Position numbers and translations under genes: made by a program. Below are positions 7,894 through 17,037 of a stretch of DNA of 64,000 nucleotides, piece by piece. Position 1 is the first letter of the stretch. Each line of letters starts with the position of its first letter. Source of the stretch: Thalassoglobus sp. JC818 (GTDB lineage: Bacteria > Planctomycetota > Planctomycetia > Planctomycetales > Planctomycetaceae); NCBI RefSeq assembly GCF_040717535.1, contig NZ_JBFEFI010000001.1, positions 434,001-498,000 of the forward strand, in the 5' to 3' direction. Under the pieces are notes generated by a model that saw only the letters and a list, made by a program, of their open reading frames with translations, did no database searches and was not told the DNA's origin.

Positions 7894-10161
7894 TCAGTCC
7901 TTCCAGCGGAAGAGAGACCGTCGGCCGGTCGTTTCGGACTTCGGCTGTTCATCCGAGTCCTTCTTCCGAAAGAGGTTGAATGGGACTCTTCGGTTCTCGG
8001 TAGTGGACTCCGTTTTCTGAATTTGCGCCGTCTTGTAGACGTTGCCTGAAGAACTCTGCTCCCATCTCGGGGAGTTAGCTTCTAATCGCTGCAGGGCCGG
8101 GTGGGCCCCACCAAGGGTCTTCATGTTGAGACTCGCAGCTGCTTGTTCGTTGGTGATCTGAGACGAGCCCTGAACCGTTGTGGATTTCGAGTAGCTTGCC
8201 CGCTCAAGGTGTCCGTTGGATTCTTCGCTGCTCACCCTCATTTCAGCTCGGCGTACGTCATTGACCGAAGTTTCATTTTCGCTCGCCCAAACTGGAAACT
8301 TCCCTGGCGATCCCTCTTGAGCTCCCTGCCGATTCTGCCCAACTGGGTTTGAGGGCAAGCCAACTGGCGGAATTTGACCGGGAGGACACGCGGGCAGGGG
8401 AGGACAGAGCTCATCGGCGTCGAGCGGAACAGGATCGGGGAAATAGTCGAGACCAGGTGGAATATCGCCTCCCTGCAATGACGCAAGAGTCACGATTCTC
8501 GGCTCGATCAGAATGACTCTTTCGACTCTACTGGTGTTGAACTCCTCCGTCCTGAAAAGAAAGCCCACGCCGGGAAGATTTCCCAAGACAGGTATTCGCG
8601 ACTCGACAGTCGATTTCTCCTCGCGGAAAAGCCCACCGATCAAGAGGCTCTGGTTCTCAGAAAGGAGTGCCTGCGTTGTGATCGAGTCGTTGCGAATTCG
8701 AGGAATTTCATCAACGGTTTGTTCGAGAACAGCACCATCATCAATCTGGACACTCAGTTTGATCAGCTTCTTTGCATCCTTTTCGATAATCCGAGGAGTG
8801 ATGTTGAGTTTGGTCCCGACAGAAACATCAAAGAGATCGACTTCAAAATCGCCTTCGACGCGAACAAAAAATGTTTCGCTGTTATTGATCTCAGCTTGCA
8901 CATTGTCGAGCGTCAAAATCGAAGGTCGGCTGGCGACCCTGGCGTATCCGTCTTGTTCAAGAGCTTTAATCTGCTGCATGAACTGGACTGTCTCGTCCTT
9001 CAACAATGTCACAGCGAGATTCGCGGTGTCGGTTGTTGTAAGTTGCATCGAGAATTGTCGAGCCTGACCGCCGCTGTCCCATTGAAAGTCATATGGCAGC
9101 CCCCATTCGAAGACTCCCCTCTTCGTGATGTCGATAATTCTCGCTGTGATTTCGATGATCCCGGACGGTTGATCGAGCGAGTGAATGAGCTGACGGTATG
9201 ACTCCATCCGTTCAGGAAGATCGCGGACAACGATGGCATTCAATCGGGGGTCAGCGCGGATCGTCGGCGTGATCGATGCAGTATTGATGACTCGTACTTG
9301 ATCAGATTCTTCAACCGTCCCATCAGGATTGATTTGAGTTGCCAAGTCCTCGCGAGTTGCAATGTATTCGTCCGGCTGAACGTCTGTTTCACCAACTAGT
9401 GATGGCTGACGGCTGAACAAACGTGCCTCGGGAGTTTGCGAGAATCGATCCAATCCGTAACCGGTGAGGCCCGGAAGATTACGAGGCAACAACGTCGACA
9501 ACTTTCCCTGAATCGGTTGACCGGAAATCAGGCTTTCCAGAATCGTTGCGACGCCCGGGACCTGAACCGATTGTCCCTGAAACTCCAGAGTCTGATCGGT
9601 TGCGGATGCAAAAGTAAGTGGAAAAACCGCGATCGACACCTCGTTCATCAGGTTTGCTTCGCCTCCGCTCTCGAGTGTTTCGACAGCAAAACGTGTCATT
9701 TCGATCAGCCGAGGTGGACCGACGACCAGGATCACTTTTTCTGGATCGAGCAATCGAAAAGGGAAGTTGTCCGAATACGCATTCAAGATCTGCATCGTCT
9801 CGGTCACACGTGCAGGTGTCGTGTATCGAAGTCGAAAGGCTTGCGTTTGGAGGTCGCTGCTGCGATTGATGTAAACAGATGTCCCATCGTAGTACCAGAC
9901 CAGCCCATTTTTCCCGGTGATATAGTTCAGGAACTGCTCAGGAGGTAACTCGATCTCTTCATTGATCAGCTTGGGTTCAACAGCTTCGTCGATGACAATG
10001 TTGAGTCGTTGATCAGACGCGAATGCACGGAGAACTTCCGTCAGCTCACGATTGACAGCGCGGTATTGATAGACCTCAACACTCGTCGGCAACTGCGCGT
10101 GCGCTGACCGTGCTGCAACGGTCAGCACCAACGTGACAATGATTGCTCTCGCAGTTTTCAC
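7894..10161 (-). CDS. sctC: Type III secretion outer-membrane secretin (SctC-like)
   Basis: 755 residues from GTG 10161, which gives a typical signal peptide ('KTARAIIVTLVLTVAARSAHAQ') and follows GGGGT; a GTG at 10215 is a poorer alternative. Order: N0-like domain with 'LRAFASDQRLNIVIDEAV', then N-domain 'FRLRYTTPARVTETMQIL', a disordered insert, second ring domain 'RLNAIVVRDLPERMESYRQLI', and the secretin core with 'IITARIIDI'-type start, 'ASRPSILTLDNVQA', 'INNSETFFV', 'DDGAVLEQTVDEIPRI', 'LLIGGLFREE' and 'VPVLGNLPGVGFLF' patterns. The C-terminal 150 residues are a Pro/Gln/Ser-rich extension with two Cys. GspD or PilQ homologues share the core; the T3SS neighbours favour SctC. Confidence 0.8.
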   Translation of the reverse strand: MKTARAIIVTLVLTVAARSAHAQLPTSVEVYQYRAVNRELTEVLRAFASDQRLNIVIDEAVEPKLINEEIELPPEQFLNYITGKNGLVWYYDGTSVYINRSSDLQTQAFRLRYTTPARVTETMQILNAYSDNFPFRLLDPEKVILVVGPPRLIEMTRFAVETLESGGEANLMNEVSIAVFPLTFASATDQTLEFQGQSVQVPGVATILESLISGQPIQGKLSTLLPRNLPGLTGYGLDRFSQTPEARLFSRQPSLVGETDVQPDEYIATREDLATQINPDGTVEESDQVRVINTASITPTIRADPRLNAIVVRDLPERMESYRQLIHSLDQPSGIIEITARIIDITKRGVFEWGLPYDFQWDSGGQARQFSMQLTTTDTANLAVTLLKDETVQFMQQIKALEQDGYARVASRPSILTLDNVQAEINNSETFFVRVEGDFEVDLFDVSVGTKLNITPRIIEKDAKKLIKLSVQIDDGAVLEQTVDEIPRIRNDSITTQALLSENQSLLIGGLFREEKSTVESRIPVLGNLPGVGFLFRTEEFNTSRVERVILIEPRIVTLASLQGGDIPPGLDYFPDPVPLDADELCPPLPACPPGQIPPVGLPSNPVGQNRQGAQEGSPGKFPVWASENETSVNDVRRAEMRVSSEESNGHLERASYSKSTTVQGSSQITNEQAAASLNMKTLGGAHPALQRLEANSPRWEQSSSGNVYKTAQIQKTESTTENRRVPFNLFRKKDSDEQPKSETTGRRSLFRWKD

Positions 10162-10420
10162 TGATTTACCCCATACCGATTGTTCTATACCTATCAATCG
10201 GCTTAACCGGCACACAACATTCGCTCGACGAGGGAAGAAATGCCTTCAAAATGCAAATGAATGACTTTCGGTGCCGTTGCCGTGAATCAATGCTGCAAAC
10301 ATGATGAATCATGCAGTCCAAATGCATTTTGCACCATCGTTTTCCCGATTGTGAGTGCGCATAATTGAAGCGCAGACGACCACCAATGAACATGGCAGCT
10401 ACTGCGCTAATAGATCAGTC

Positions 10421-11053
10421 TTAGGACTGGTCAGATTGGTTCCCCTCGAGTTCCTCTTCCTGCCGTGCGACTTCTTCATTCAGCATCTTGATGACACGGG
10501 ACTTGGCGACATAGATCTCTGCAATCTTCATGTTGAGTTCTTCAGAAGCTTCTTTAGCGCTGCGCTGTTCAAGAGTCGTAATCTCAAACGCCCGCCATGT
10601 GAAGTCTCGAACACGCTCTCGAACACGACGCTCCGCCTCATGCAGAAGAATTCGCTTGTACTCTTCGTCGACACACTCATTGAGAGTTTCGAGGGCAGCT
10701 GGATCTTCGAGTGCGCTGAGTCGATCCAGATTGACCGAATCGCCACTTCCTCGTCCCGGTTTGTGCCATGTTCGGATGACATCTCGAACGGCGTTGTTGG
10801 TCACAGTTTTGAGCCAGCCGCGAAAGCTCCCTTTGTTCGAGTCGTAGCGCGACTCCCGCATGACCTGAACAAGCTTGATCAGCACGGTTTGAGTGACGTC
10901 CGCGGTCTCTGTTTCATCCAGATTATATCGCATGCACCACGAAGCGATCATTGGTCCGTACTGGCGAACGAATTCTGACCAGGCTTGTTCCTCGTTCGCT
11001 TGCAGATGTACGAACATCGACAATCGGGTTGGGATGTCAAAATTGACTGACAT
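10421..11053 (-). CDS. ECF-type RNA polymerase sigma factor
   Basis: 210 residues from ATG 11053, chosen because GTGGAG lies 8 bases upstream. Region 2: 'AWSEFVRQYGPMIASWCMRYNL' with 'ADVTQTVLIKLVQVM' and the DNA-melting helix 'GSFRGWLKTVTNNAVRDVIR'. Region 4: 'FEITTLEQRSAKEASEELNMKIAEIYVAKSRVIKML'. This matches planctomycete sigma factors of the ECF/SigZ-like group with a long linker. There is no adjacent anti-sigma gene. It is transcribed in the same direction as the secretin 260 bp downstream and divergently from the chaperone/translocator operon, so it is a natural candidate regulator of the secretion locus; this is inference from position. Confidence 0.85.
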   Translation of the reverse strand: MSVNFDIPTRLSMFVHLQANEEQAWSEFVRQYGPMIASWCMRYNLDETETADVTQTVLIKLVQVMRESRYDSNKGSFRGWLKTVTNNAVRDVIRTWHKPGRGSGDSVNLDRLSALEDPAALETLNECVDEEYKRILLHEAERRVRERVRDFTWRAFEITTLEQRSAKEASEELNMKIAEIYVAKSRVIKMLNEEVARQEEELEGNQSDQS

Positions 11054-11357
11054 CAGAAACTCCACTCGCGATGGTGTTGAAGGACATGATGAGTGTTCTG
11101 GCCTGCACTTCTCCTTCAATCGCAAACCAGTCTTGTGAGCGACATCGCGCTCTTAAGTTTCTTCAAACAGATCAATTTTCTGAATTGCCGCCGGATCTGA
11201 AGAATTCTCTCAAGAAGCTCACGCTCAACGACTATGGCCAGTGAGCGAATTCACTCATGAAAAAAGTGAACAATCTGCAAGAACCCTATCTCCGTTGCGT
11301 TCTCTCGCCGGAAATGTGTTCATCCAGCTATCCGAACAACAAGGTCAAAACCGCCAC
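11054..11357. other. Divergent intergenic region between sigma factor and translocator operon
   Basis: About 300 bp without a supported gene. The frame of the chaperone gene stays open upstream to a GTG at 11241, so the 5' part could be coding if that start is used. It should contain promoters in both directions; I see no clear consensus element or inverted repeat. Confidence 0.4.
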
Positions 11358-11867
11358 ATGAGTGTCGATTCTCCTCAGATCCCGAACGTCGACGAGAAGA
11401 GCCTGGCCAAAATGGTGGAACTCATCATGTGCCAAGGCTACACATTCGGTGACGCATTTCAGGTCACAGACGAAATGAAATCGGCACTTTACGCCTATGC
11501 CTACGACCTGCAAAAACGCGAGCAATATTCCACCGCTGAAACCGTCTTTGAGTACTTGTGCTTCCTTGACCACTACGAATCCAGCTCCTGGGTTGCTCTC
11601 GGTTTTTGTCGCGAAAAACTTCGGAACTACAAGAAGGCTCTTCAGGCTTACGTTCTTGCAGGGACGCTCGACATCGACAACCCGATTCCGAGCATCCGTG
11701 CTGCAGAATGCCTGATGCAGATGGGCGAACTGGAAGCTGCCAAAGACGCTGTCCTGATGGCAATCGAAAATTCCACCGACGAACCTCACCTCGTTCAGCG
11801 CAAGGATCGCGCTGAATTTCTCCTCAAAATCATTGAAAAACGTATGGCCAAGGAGAAATCACAGTGA
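11358..11867 (+). CDS. SycD/LcrH/IpgC-type TPR chaperone for translocators
   Basis: 169 residues from ATG 11358, the usual size for class II chaperones (about 160-170); a longer GTG start at 11241 adds a tail not typical of the family. Three TPR-like repeats are visible: 'LYAYAYDLQKREQYSTAETVFEYL', 'WVALGFCREKLRNYKKALQAYVLA' and 'IRAAECLMQMGELEAAKDAVLMAI', with the conserved 'FLCFLDHYESSSWVALGFCR'-like boundary (seen here as 'YLCFLDHYESSSWVALG'). Such cytoplasmic chaperones hold hydrophobic translocators before secretion. The stop overlaps the next start (GTGA), and the next gene encodes a YopB/SipB-like protein, the expected client. Confidence 0.9.
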   Translation: MSVDSPQIPNVDEKSLAKMVELIMCQGYTFGDAFQVTDEMKSALYAYAYDLQKREQYSTAETVFEYLCFLDHYESSSWVALGFCREKLRNYKKALQAYVLAGTLDIDNPIPSIRAAECLMQMGELEAAKDAVLMAIENSTDEPHLVQRKDRAEFLLKIIEKRMAKEKSQ

Positions 11868-13396
11868 GTCAAGTCTCATCCTACAGTTCCAACCCAATCA
11901 CTGACACAACCATGGTGAATGGTGAAACTGCGGTTGTCGACGAGGTCGCCGTTGAGAATGCGGAAACCCTCAGCGTCTCCTATTCCGAAGAACATCAATC
12001 AAGGACGACCGGCAACTCATCACAACGAAGCTCTGGTGACGGAGCGGATGTGAATGGGCTGTCATATCCGGCAGACATCGATCTCAAAGACGCACTCTTA
12101 ATCCTCGGAAGTAATCAATCTGAGATTGCCGAGGATCAGCTTGAGTTCAGTGCGGAGCAGATGACAAATCTGACATCAGAAAGAAGCGATCTCGCTGCGA
12201 AGAACATCGAGAAGCTTTCACAAATGCGGGAGAAAGCTGAACAAGCAGAGAAATGGGGCGAGTTCGGGAGAATCGCCGGCTACATCGCGACAGGGCTCAC
12301 ACTGGTCGCAGGTTTAGCGTGCCCAGCGATGATGGTCGCCGGGATCGCCATGTTGACGATGACATGTCTCAACGAAACCGGAGCGACAGAAGACATTATC
12401 AAAGCACTTTCATTCGGCAACGACGACACCGTCTTAGGAACGGTTCTTCTGGGAATTGCAATCGTTGGAATCTCCGTCGCATCTGGCGGTGCAGCTGGTG
12501 TGGCGATCTTTACAACCATGGCACCCGGAATGCTCTTCTCGGCCGAAAACTGTGAGAACATGGGAATGGACAGCGAGGCAGCCATGTGGGTCTCGTTGAG
12601 CGTTGGAATTGGCGTAGCATTGTTGGGCGGAGTTGGAGCGATCGCTCTCAGCAAGTCGAGTTCAGCTTTGCGAGCAGGAAGTCAGGCCGCTAAATCCGGG
12701 ACGACCGCATCTCAAACGGCTTCCACATCTGCAAACACCGCGTCGACCACCGCCAAAACAGCGAGCACGACCGCCAAGACAACGAGTACGACGGCAACGA
12801 CATCTGCGAAAACTGCAAGCTCAACGACAGCGACGGCAAAAACTGGAACTCAGACCGCCAATGCTGCGACGACAACGACTCGCACTGCCACCGGAGCAGC
12901 ACAAACGTCGGCAAAGACGACGGAAACATTGAATAGTGCCTCGCAGAAATTGATGCAGGTGATCGAGGAACAGACCGATCAAATCCGTGAGTCACAGTCA
13001 CTCATGCAGAAGCTCAGCTCCGCTCGACTCGAAAAGATGATCCAGCATGGATTGGATAAAGCTGCGAAAATCGCTTCTAAGCTGGGGGTCGCCAGTGACG
13101 CTGGAAAAGACGCCGTCACAACGATGAATAAGTACACGATGCTGACGCAAACAGTGATGGACACATTCACGACCGCAACAAAAGCTGTCTACGCCGATTA
13201 CAACTACGACGTCGCTGTCCTTCAGGCAGACGCTGACTACATCGATGCTGAGATGAGCTACACAACTGAACGATATAACGCCTGGAAGTCGATCATGGAT
13301 CAGGCTTCCACAAACTATCAGACGCGGGTCTCAAAAATGACGGATGCAATTCATGATGTACATGATGCTGTCGTCGGACACCTTCGCGCCATTTGA
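11864..13396 (+). CDS. sctE: Major translocator (SctE; YopB/SipB/IpaB-like)
   Basis: 510 residues. GTG 11864 overlaps the chaperone stop and has AAGGAGA upstream. There is no signal peptide. After a Ser/Thr-rich N-terminus there is an amphipathic coiled-coil stretch (about 85-130), then two hydrophobic regions: 'IAGYIATGLTLVAGLACPAMMVAGIAM'-type segment (about 140-170) and 'VLGTVLLGIAIVGISVASGGAAG' with 'WVSLSVGIGVALLGGVGAIAL' (about 190-265). Next comes a roughly 90-residue Thr/Ala/Ser/Lys low-complexity stretch, then C-terminal helices. Hydrophobic hairpin plus coiled coils and an upstream SycD gene are diagnostic of pore-forming T3SS translocators, which insert into a host membrane. The Thr/Ala-rich linker is unusual for the family. 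Confidence 0.85.
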   Translation: MSQVSSYSSNPITDTTMVNGETAVVDEVAVENAETLSVSYSEEHQSRTTGNSSQRSSGDGADVNGLSYPADIDLKDALLILGSNQSEIAEDQLEFSAEQMTNLTSERSDLAAKNIEKLSQMREKAEQAEKWGEFGRIAGYIATGLTLVAGLACPAMMVAGIAMLTMTCLNETGATEDIIKALSFGNDDTVLGTVLLGIAIVGISVASGGAAGVAIFTTMAPGMLFSAENCENMGMDSEAAMWVSLSVGIGVALLGGVGAIALSKSSSALRAGSQAAKSGTTASQTASTSANTASTTAKTASTTAKTTSTTATTSAKTASSTTATAKTGTQTANAATTTTRTATGAAQTSAKTTETLNSASQKLMQVIEEQTDQIRESQSLMQKLSSARLEKMIQHGLDKAAKIASKLGVASDAGKDAVTTMNKYTMLTQTVMDTFTTATKAVYADYNYDVAVLQADADYIDAEMSYTTERYNAWKSIMDQASTNYQTRVSKMTDAIHDVHDAVVGHLRAI

Positions 13397-13465
13397 CGAA
13401 CGAATGAGACCGTGAGTCTCCGCTGCATAAAATTCCTCCCAACCACTCGATTCCTGGACTCTACG

Positions 13466-14020
13466 ATGACTGCGACCGTTCAACATGAGCAGCCTGCTGC
13501 GGAAGTGCCTTCGTCTTCGAATTTCGAAGTAAAAGCGTTCGATCCAGAAGAGGTAGCACGATGCCTGAAAGAAGGCCGTCCGCTGAAGGAACTCGTCGAC
13601 TTCGATGATCGAGTTTGGGAAACGATGTACGACTTCGGCTTTCGTAACTTCCAGAATGGACAATTCAGCGCCGCAGAATACTGGTGGACTCAGTGTTGTC
13701 TGTTCGAATCCCATCGTGACCGCAACTGGATCGCCTTGGGTGTTGCTTGTAAGAAACAGAACAAGTTCAGCGAAGCTCTGAATGCATTCTCGTTGGCAGC
13801 CCACAACGGCAGCAAGAATCCCTGGGCACCGCTGCACGCAGCGGAATGTCTAATTCAACTCGCTGAATTCGACAAAGCAGCATTGGCGTTGAACGATGCA
13901 GAAGAATGGCTCAACTCCAGCAAAGACCCGTCACAACTTCAGAGTCGCATCACGATGCTGCGCCGCGGATTGGAAAGACGGAAACAGCGCGAAGACAACC
14001 ATTCGCCACCACGCGAATAA
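13466..14020 (+). CDS. Second SycD/LcrH-type TPR chaperone
   Basis: 184 residues from ATG 13466. TPR-like repeats: 'MYDFGFRNFQNGQFSAAEYWWTQC', 'WIALGVACKKQNKFSEALNAFSLA' and 'PLHAAECLIQLAEFDKAALALND', parallel to those of the chaperone at 11358-11867, including the 'C.FE.H...NWIALG' boundary and 'HAAECLIQ'. The N-terminal about 35 residues are acidic. It lies between the first translocator (69 bp upstream) and a second translocator-like gene (68 bp downstream), so it is most likely a paralogous chaperone for the minor translocator. Two class II chaperones in one locus are less common than one shared chaperone. Confidence 0.88.
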   Translation: MTATVQHEQPAAEVPSSSNFEVKAFDPEEVARCLKEGRPLKELVDFDDRVWETMYDFGFRNFQNGQFSAAEYWWTQCCLFESHRDRNWIALGVACKKQNKFSEALNAFSLAAHNGSKNPWAPLHAAECLIQLAEFDKAALALNDAEEWLNSSKDPSQLQSRITMLRRGLERRKQREDNHSPPRE

Positions 14021-14088
14021 CACTCCCGCTAAAACACGATTTGTCGACCTGCACATTAAATTTCGAGGCTCAACGAAGAGGTAACAAA

Positions 14089-15051
14089 ATGGGTGACCAA
14101 ATCTCCGGATCACAATCCGACAATGGCATGAGCTTAGGCCACATGATGCTGATTGCTGGCGTCAATCAAATGGAAGCTCAGGATGACATCTTCGTTGCCC
14201 AGCGAGAATTCTCTCGCGACCTCGGATTGCAGATGCTTGACGATGCGGAAGTCGCTCGTTCGAAGAAACTCGATGCCGCCGGGAAGCAGGCAATTGCCGA
14301 AGGCATCGACGCGGCATCAACTGGTCTGGGTGCTCTGTCGAATGGAATCGGATCCAGAAAAATGGGGAAGATCGACGTTCAAAAACAAGGATCACCAGAA
14401 TTCCAAAGCCAATACACATCGAAAGAAACAAAACTCGACACACTCAAGAAGACCGAGACGGAACTCGGAAGACAATCCGTCGATGGAACCGAAACCGGCG
14501 TTGACGGTGAGACTCCCACGGGAGTCGACAACAATGGCAGAACACTGTCGGAGGTGAACGAACAAGAGGCTCAGGGATGGCGAGATGAACGTTCCGATTT
14601 GGAAATTCAACTCGACACACAACCCAACCTGACCCCGGAACAAAGAGCCACGATGCGCAAGCGGGTGAACACCCTGAACAAGCAAATCGGGGGTTACGAT
14701 AAACTTCAGAGTACGAAGTCGGAAATCAACACCGTCGAGCAGGACATGCAACGTTTGGCCGACACCGAGCGACGCAGGATCGGCGACAAACTTCACATGG
14801 ATGTCGAAATGATGAGTCAGGTCTCGATGGCTGCTGGTAAAGGTTTGGCAGCGACATTTCGATACGCGGGCGAGTCCGTTCGAATTGAGGGTGAAGAGTA
14901 CGATACGCTGCAACGCTGGCACGGCGATCGAGCCTCCGCATTCGAGCAGTATGCTTCTCAAAGCATGTCGACAATCAACGGTTTGTCTGAACAAATCATG
15001 CATGCTCAAGAGACGGAACAGGCCTCGATCCGAAGAATGACTCAGGCCTGA
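14089..15051 (+). CDS. Putative minor translocator (SctB/YopD-like)
   Basis: 320 residues; ATG 14089 has GAAGAGG upstream. No signal peptide, no Cys. An N-terminal amphipathic segment 'MSLGHMMLIAGVNQMEAQDDI' resembles that of the major translocator ('KDALLILGSNQSEIAEDQLE'), suggesting a shared chaperone-binding region. A weakly hydrophobic Gly/Ala segment follows ('AIAEGIDAASTGLGALSNGIG'), then a long charged coiled-coil region (about 180-250) and a C-terminal helix with 'AAGKGLAATFRYAGESVRIEGEEYD'-like composition. Position after its own SycD gene supports a translocator partner of the YopD/EspB type; no strong transmembrane helix is visible, so a hydrophilic substrate is also possible. Confidence 0.65.
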   Translation: MGDQISGSQSDNGMSLGHMMLIAGVNQMEAQDDIFVAQREFSRDLGLQMLDDAEVARSKKLDAAGKQAIAEGIDAASTGLGALSNGIGSRKMGKIDVQKQGSPEFQSQYTSKETKLDTLKKTETELGRQSVDGTETGVDGETPTGVDNNGRTLSEVNEQEAQGWRDERSDLEIQLDTQPNLTPEQRATMRKRVNTLNKQIGGYDKLQSTKSEINTVEQDMQRLADTERRRIGDKLHMDVEMMSQVSMAAGKGLAATFRYAGESVRIEGEEYDTLQRWHGDRASAFEQYASQSMSTINGLSEQIMHAQETEQASIRRMTQA

Positions 15052-15112
15052 TCGCGGAATCAAATCTTCCGACACCTCCTTCAGCTTGACCGTCGGTTGC
15101 GAAAGTAATCAC

Positions 15113-15559
15113 ATGACTGCCTCACTCGATACCGTTTTTCAGCACCTCAGCGAAACGCTTGGAATCGACGACTTGATTCCAGAAGAGGATGGACGCTATC
15201 GCATGCAGTTCGACCAGCAACTGGATGTCAGCATCCGTATCGACGGTCGATCCACAGTCATTTTGGAGTCGGCACTCGGTCCGGTTCCAGACGACGAGAT
15301 GCGAGCTGAACACCTCCTCAAGCAAGTTCTCGGTCGGAGTTTGCTCCACTTTCGAAGGTGTAGAGATGTTGTCTGTTATGAGCCGGAATCGGAACAAATC
15401 GTACTGCAGAGGTCGTTCAACCTCGACGACATCTCCATCTCCGGTTTTCACGAGCAACTGGAGGAGTTTCTCAACACATTGGAACCTTGGAGAAACTTAA
15501 TCAAAGAGTCCGACTCACCATCGATCGCTTCGATGCCGCTACAGTTTGTGACGCCTTAG
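15113..15559 (+). CDS. CesT-family type III secretion chaperone
   Basis: 148 residues from ATG 15113. Family pattern: N-terminal helix 'LDTVFQHLSETLGIDDLI', strand 'YRMQFDQQLDVSIRID' followed by 'STVILESALGPVPDD', helix 'EHLLKQVLGRSLLHFR', strand 'IVLQRSFNLDDISISG' and C-terminal helix 'FHEQLEEFLNTLEPWRNLI'. The typical CesT length and strand-helix order make this a secure family call. It lies 61 bp after the minor translocator-like gene and 61 bp before an unrecognised 160-residue gene that could encode its client. Acts in the cytoplasm. Confidence 0.82.
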   Translation: MTASLDTVFQHLSETLGIDDLIPEEDGRYRMQFDQQLDVSIRIDGRSTVILESALGPVPDDEMRAEHLLKQVLGRSLLHFRRCRDVVCYEPESEQIVLQRSFNLDDISISGFHEQLEEFLNTLEPWRNLIKESDSPSIASMPLQFVTP

Positions 15560-15620
15560 TCCTTTGCAGTGGTCATACAATCAACTTCTCGTCAGCCAGC
15601 AGCAGTCAACGTAGTCCCCG

Positions 15621-16103
15621 ATGCCGCAATCTCAGAATCTCGTTGACATTCCAGAAAGCATCGCGGAATCTACGCCGACCGTTGAACTCGATCGGCGATC
15701 AAATCGACTCGAAACAAGAGACAAACCGCTCTTCCAAATTGAGCATGACGACGACGAGACGGAAGCATCGTTGGCCGACTGTGACTTGCAAGAGCCATCG
15801 CGTGAAAGTCAGCTTTCGGCGTATGAAACAATGTTGTTGTATTATTACCTGAATACACAACTCTATGAGACAGGACAGGCACCTCTCCTGGCATCGGGAC
15901 AACCGCGCCCGATTTACGACTGGTTTGTAAATGCCCTCAATGTCGCCCCCTTATGTGACTGGCTCTTCTCATACCTGAACAAGCTTGCTCGCTGGGAAAG
16001 AACCACAAAACACGGAGGTTCTGCCAATCAGAACGGTCAATGCCCGAGCAGCGAGATACCCAAATTCACAGAATGGCAACGTCTCCCCGGCATCAAAGTG
16101 TAG
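15621..16103 (+). CDS. Hypothetical protein, candidate chaperone client
   Basis: 160 residues, ATG 15621, no recognisable domain. The N-terminal 70 residues are acidic and predicted disordered; a hydrophobic/aromatic middle ('SAYETMLLYYYLNTQLYE', 'YDWFVNALNVAPLCDWLFSYLNKLARW') could form amphipathic or membrane-associated helices; the C-terminus is polar with a Lys/Gly/Pro-rich end. No signal peptide. Immediately downstream of a CesT-type chaperone, it could be a small secreted substrate, but no evidence other than position supports this. Confidence 0.5.
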   Translation: MPQSQNLVDIPESIAESTPTVELDRRSNRLETRDKPLFQIEHDDDETEASLADCDLQEPSRESQLSAYETMLLYYYLNTQLYETGQAPLLASGQPRPIYDWFVNALNVAPLCDWLFSYLNKLARWERTTKHGGSANQNGQCPSSEIPKFTEWQRLPGIKV

Positions 16104-16130
16104 AGCAGATGAATCAGACTCTCATTATGA

Positions 16131-16775
16131 TCACTGATTGACACTCTTCGACGGATTCTCAGAAAAGCACGGGGACGATTGTGCTGGCGTGCCGCGAAAC
16201 CACGACACCGGACTTCGCATGAATTTGCTCCCCGAATCTTCGCGGGGAAAACTCTTGTCCATCATCCGTCGTCCACTTCCGACGCGATGGAAACCATTCG
16301 CATTCTGCGAGCCAAGTAACGGCGAACGAACGTCCAGTCCGGGCAAGTGATTCGCCCTCTCGAGTGTGATGTTGTATTCCGCGATCAGGCCAGGTGTGTA
16401 ATCGACATTTGCCAGACACGTCCGGTCGTTGTCGAGATAGTCCAGATTTGTGATGACCTGACGATTTGGGACATCAACAAGTGTGACACGCACTTCAGCG
16501 AGATGAGCCGTGCGAGCTCGATTGAGATTCTTCTTCGAAAATTCGACGACTGCATACGTCTTGGCAACATCGCCATAACGCCCGAATGCGTAGTCCACCA
16601 CTCGAATTTCATCATACTTGACTTTGGGGTGATAGAGCATGACTGCTTGACAAGCCAAATCAGTCGTCAAGGTATGCAAGTCGGTGGCAGAGGCCGATCG
16701 CTGAACACTGGTGGAGACGAGGCAGAAAGTCACCACAAACAGAAACCAACGGCGGACAATTGATAGCAAAGTCAT
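16131..16775 (-). CDS. Secreted hypothetical protein
   Basis: 214 residues from ATG 16775, preceded by AGGTTGG; this start gives a clear signal peptide ('IVRRWFLFVVTFCLVSTSVQRSASA'). An earlier in-frame start at 16871 would bury the signal. The mature part has a strand-rich domain ('VKYDEIRVVDYAFG', 'TYAVVEFSKKNL', 'LAEVRVTLVDVPNRQVI') and a Ser/Gly/Pro-rich, basic tail. No family is recognised. It is convergent with the 160-residue gene and divergent from the CesT gene at 17038. Possibly a periplasmic protein. Confidence 0.55.
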   Translation of the reverse strand: MTLLSIVRRWFLFVVTFCLVSTSVQRSASATDLHTLTTDLACQAVMLYHPKVKYDEIRVVDYAFGRYGDVAKTYAVVEFSKKNLNRARTAHLAEVRVTLVDVPNRQVITNLDYLDNDRTCLANVDYTPGLIAEYNITLERANHLPGLDVRSPLLGSQNANGFHRVGSGRRMMDKSFPREDSGSKFMRSPVSWFRGTPAQSSPCFSENPSKSVNQ

Positions 16776-17037
16776 TTCAACCAACCTGTCGAAGTGGATC
16801 GGGTCCTGAAAGGCGGACAAGTGGATCTCTACTGATGTCATCGGACGCTGATGACGAAGCCTCGCATTCAAACTGAGAGAAGCAGAAGAATCGCCTCATT
16901 TTGTTGAATGTGACGGCATCCATTCCAACGAATTCAGCTCTGATTCCCGGTCTTCTCTGCAAGATCTCAACGATTCCTGACGTTCAAGAATGGAATCACA
17001 CACTCCATTTCTCTCATCACGAATTCCTGGTTGAGTT

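Noticed and set aside
7894-10161. Type II secretion or type IV pilus secretin
   Set aside because: The core motifs are shared by all secretins, but no gsp or pil genes are present and T3SS chaperones and translocators surround it; the alternative cannot be fully excluded.
14392-15075. 227-codon open frame on the minus strand opposite the minor translocator
   Set aside because: His/Cys/Arg-rich composition and lack of any family pattern mark it as antisense shadow; the plus-strand gene has a good ribosome binding site and operon context.
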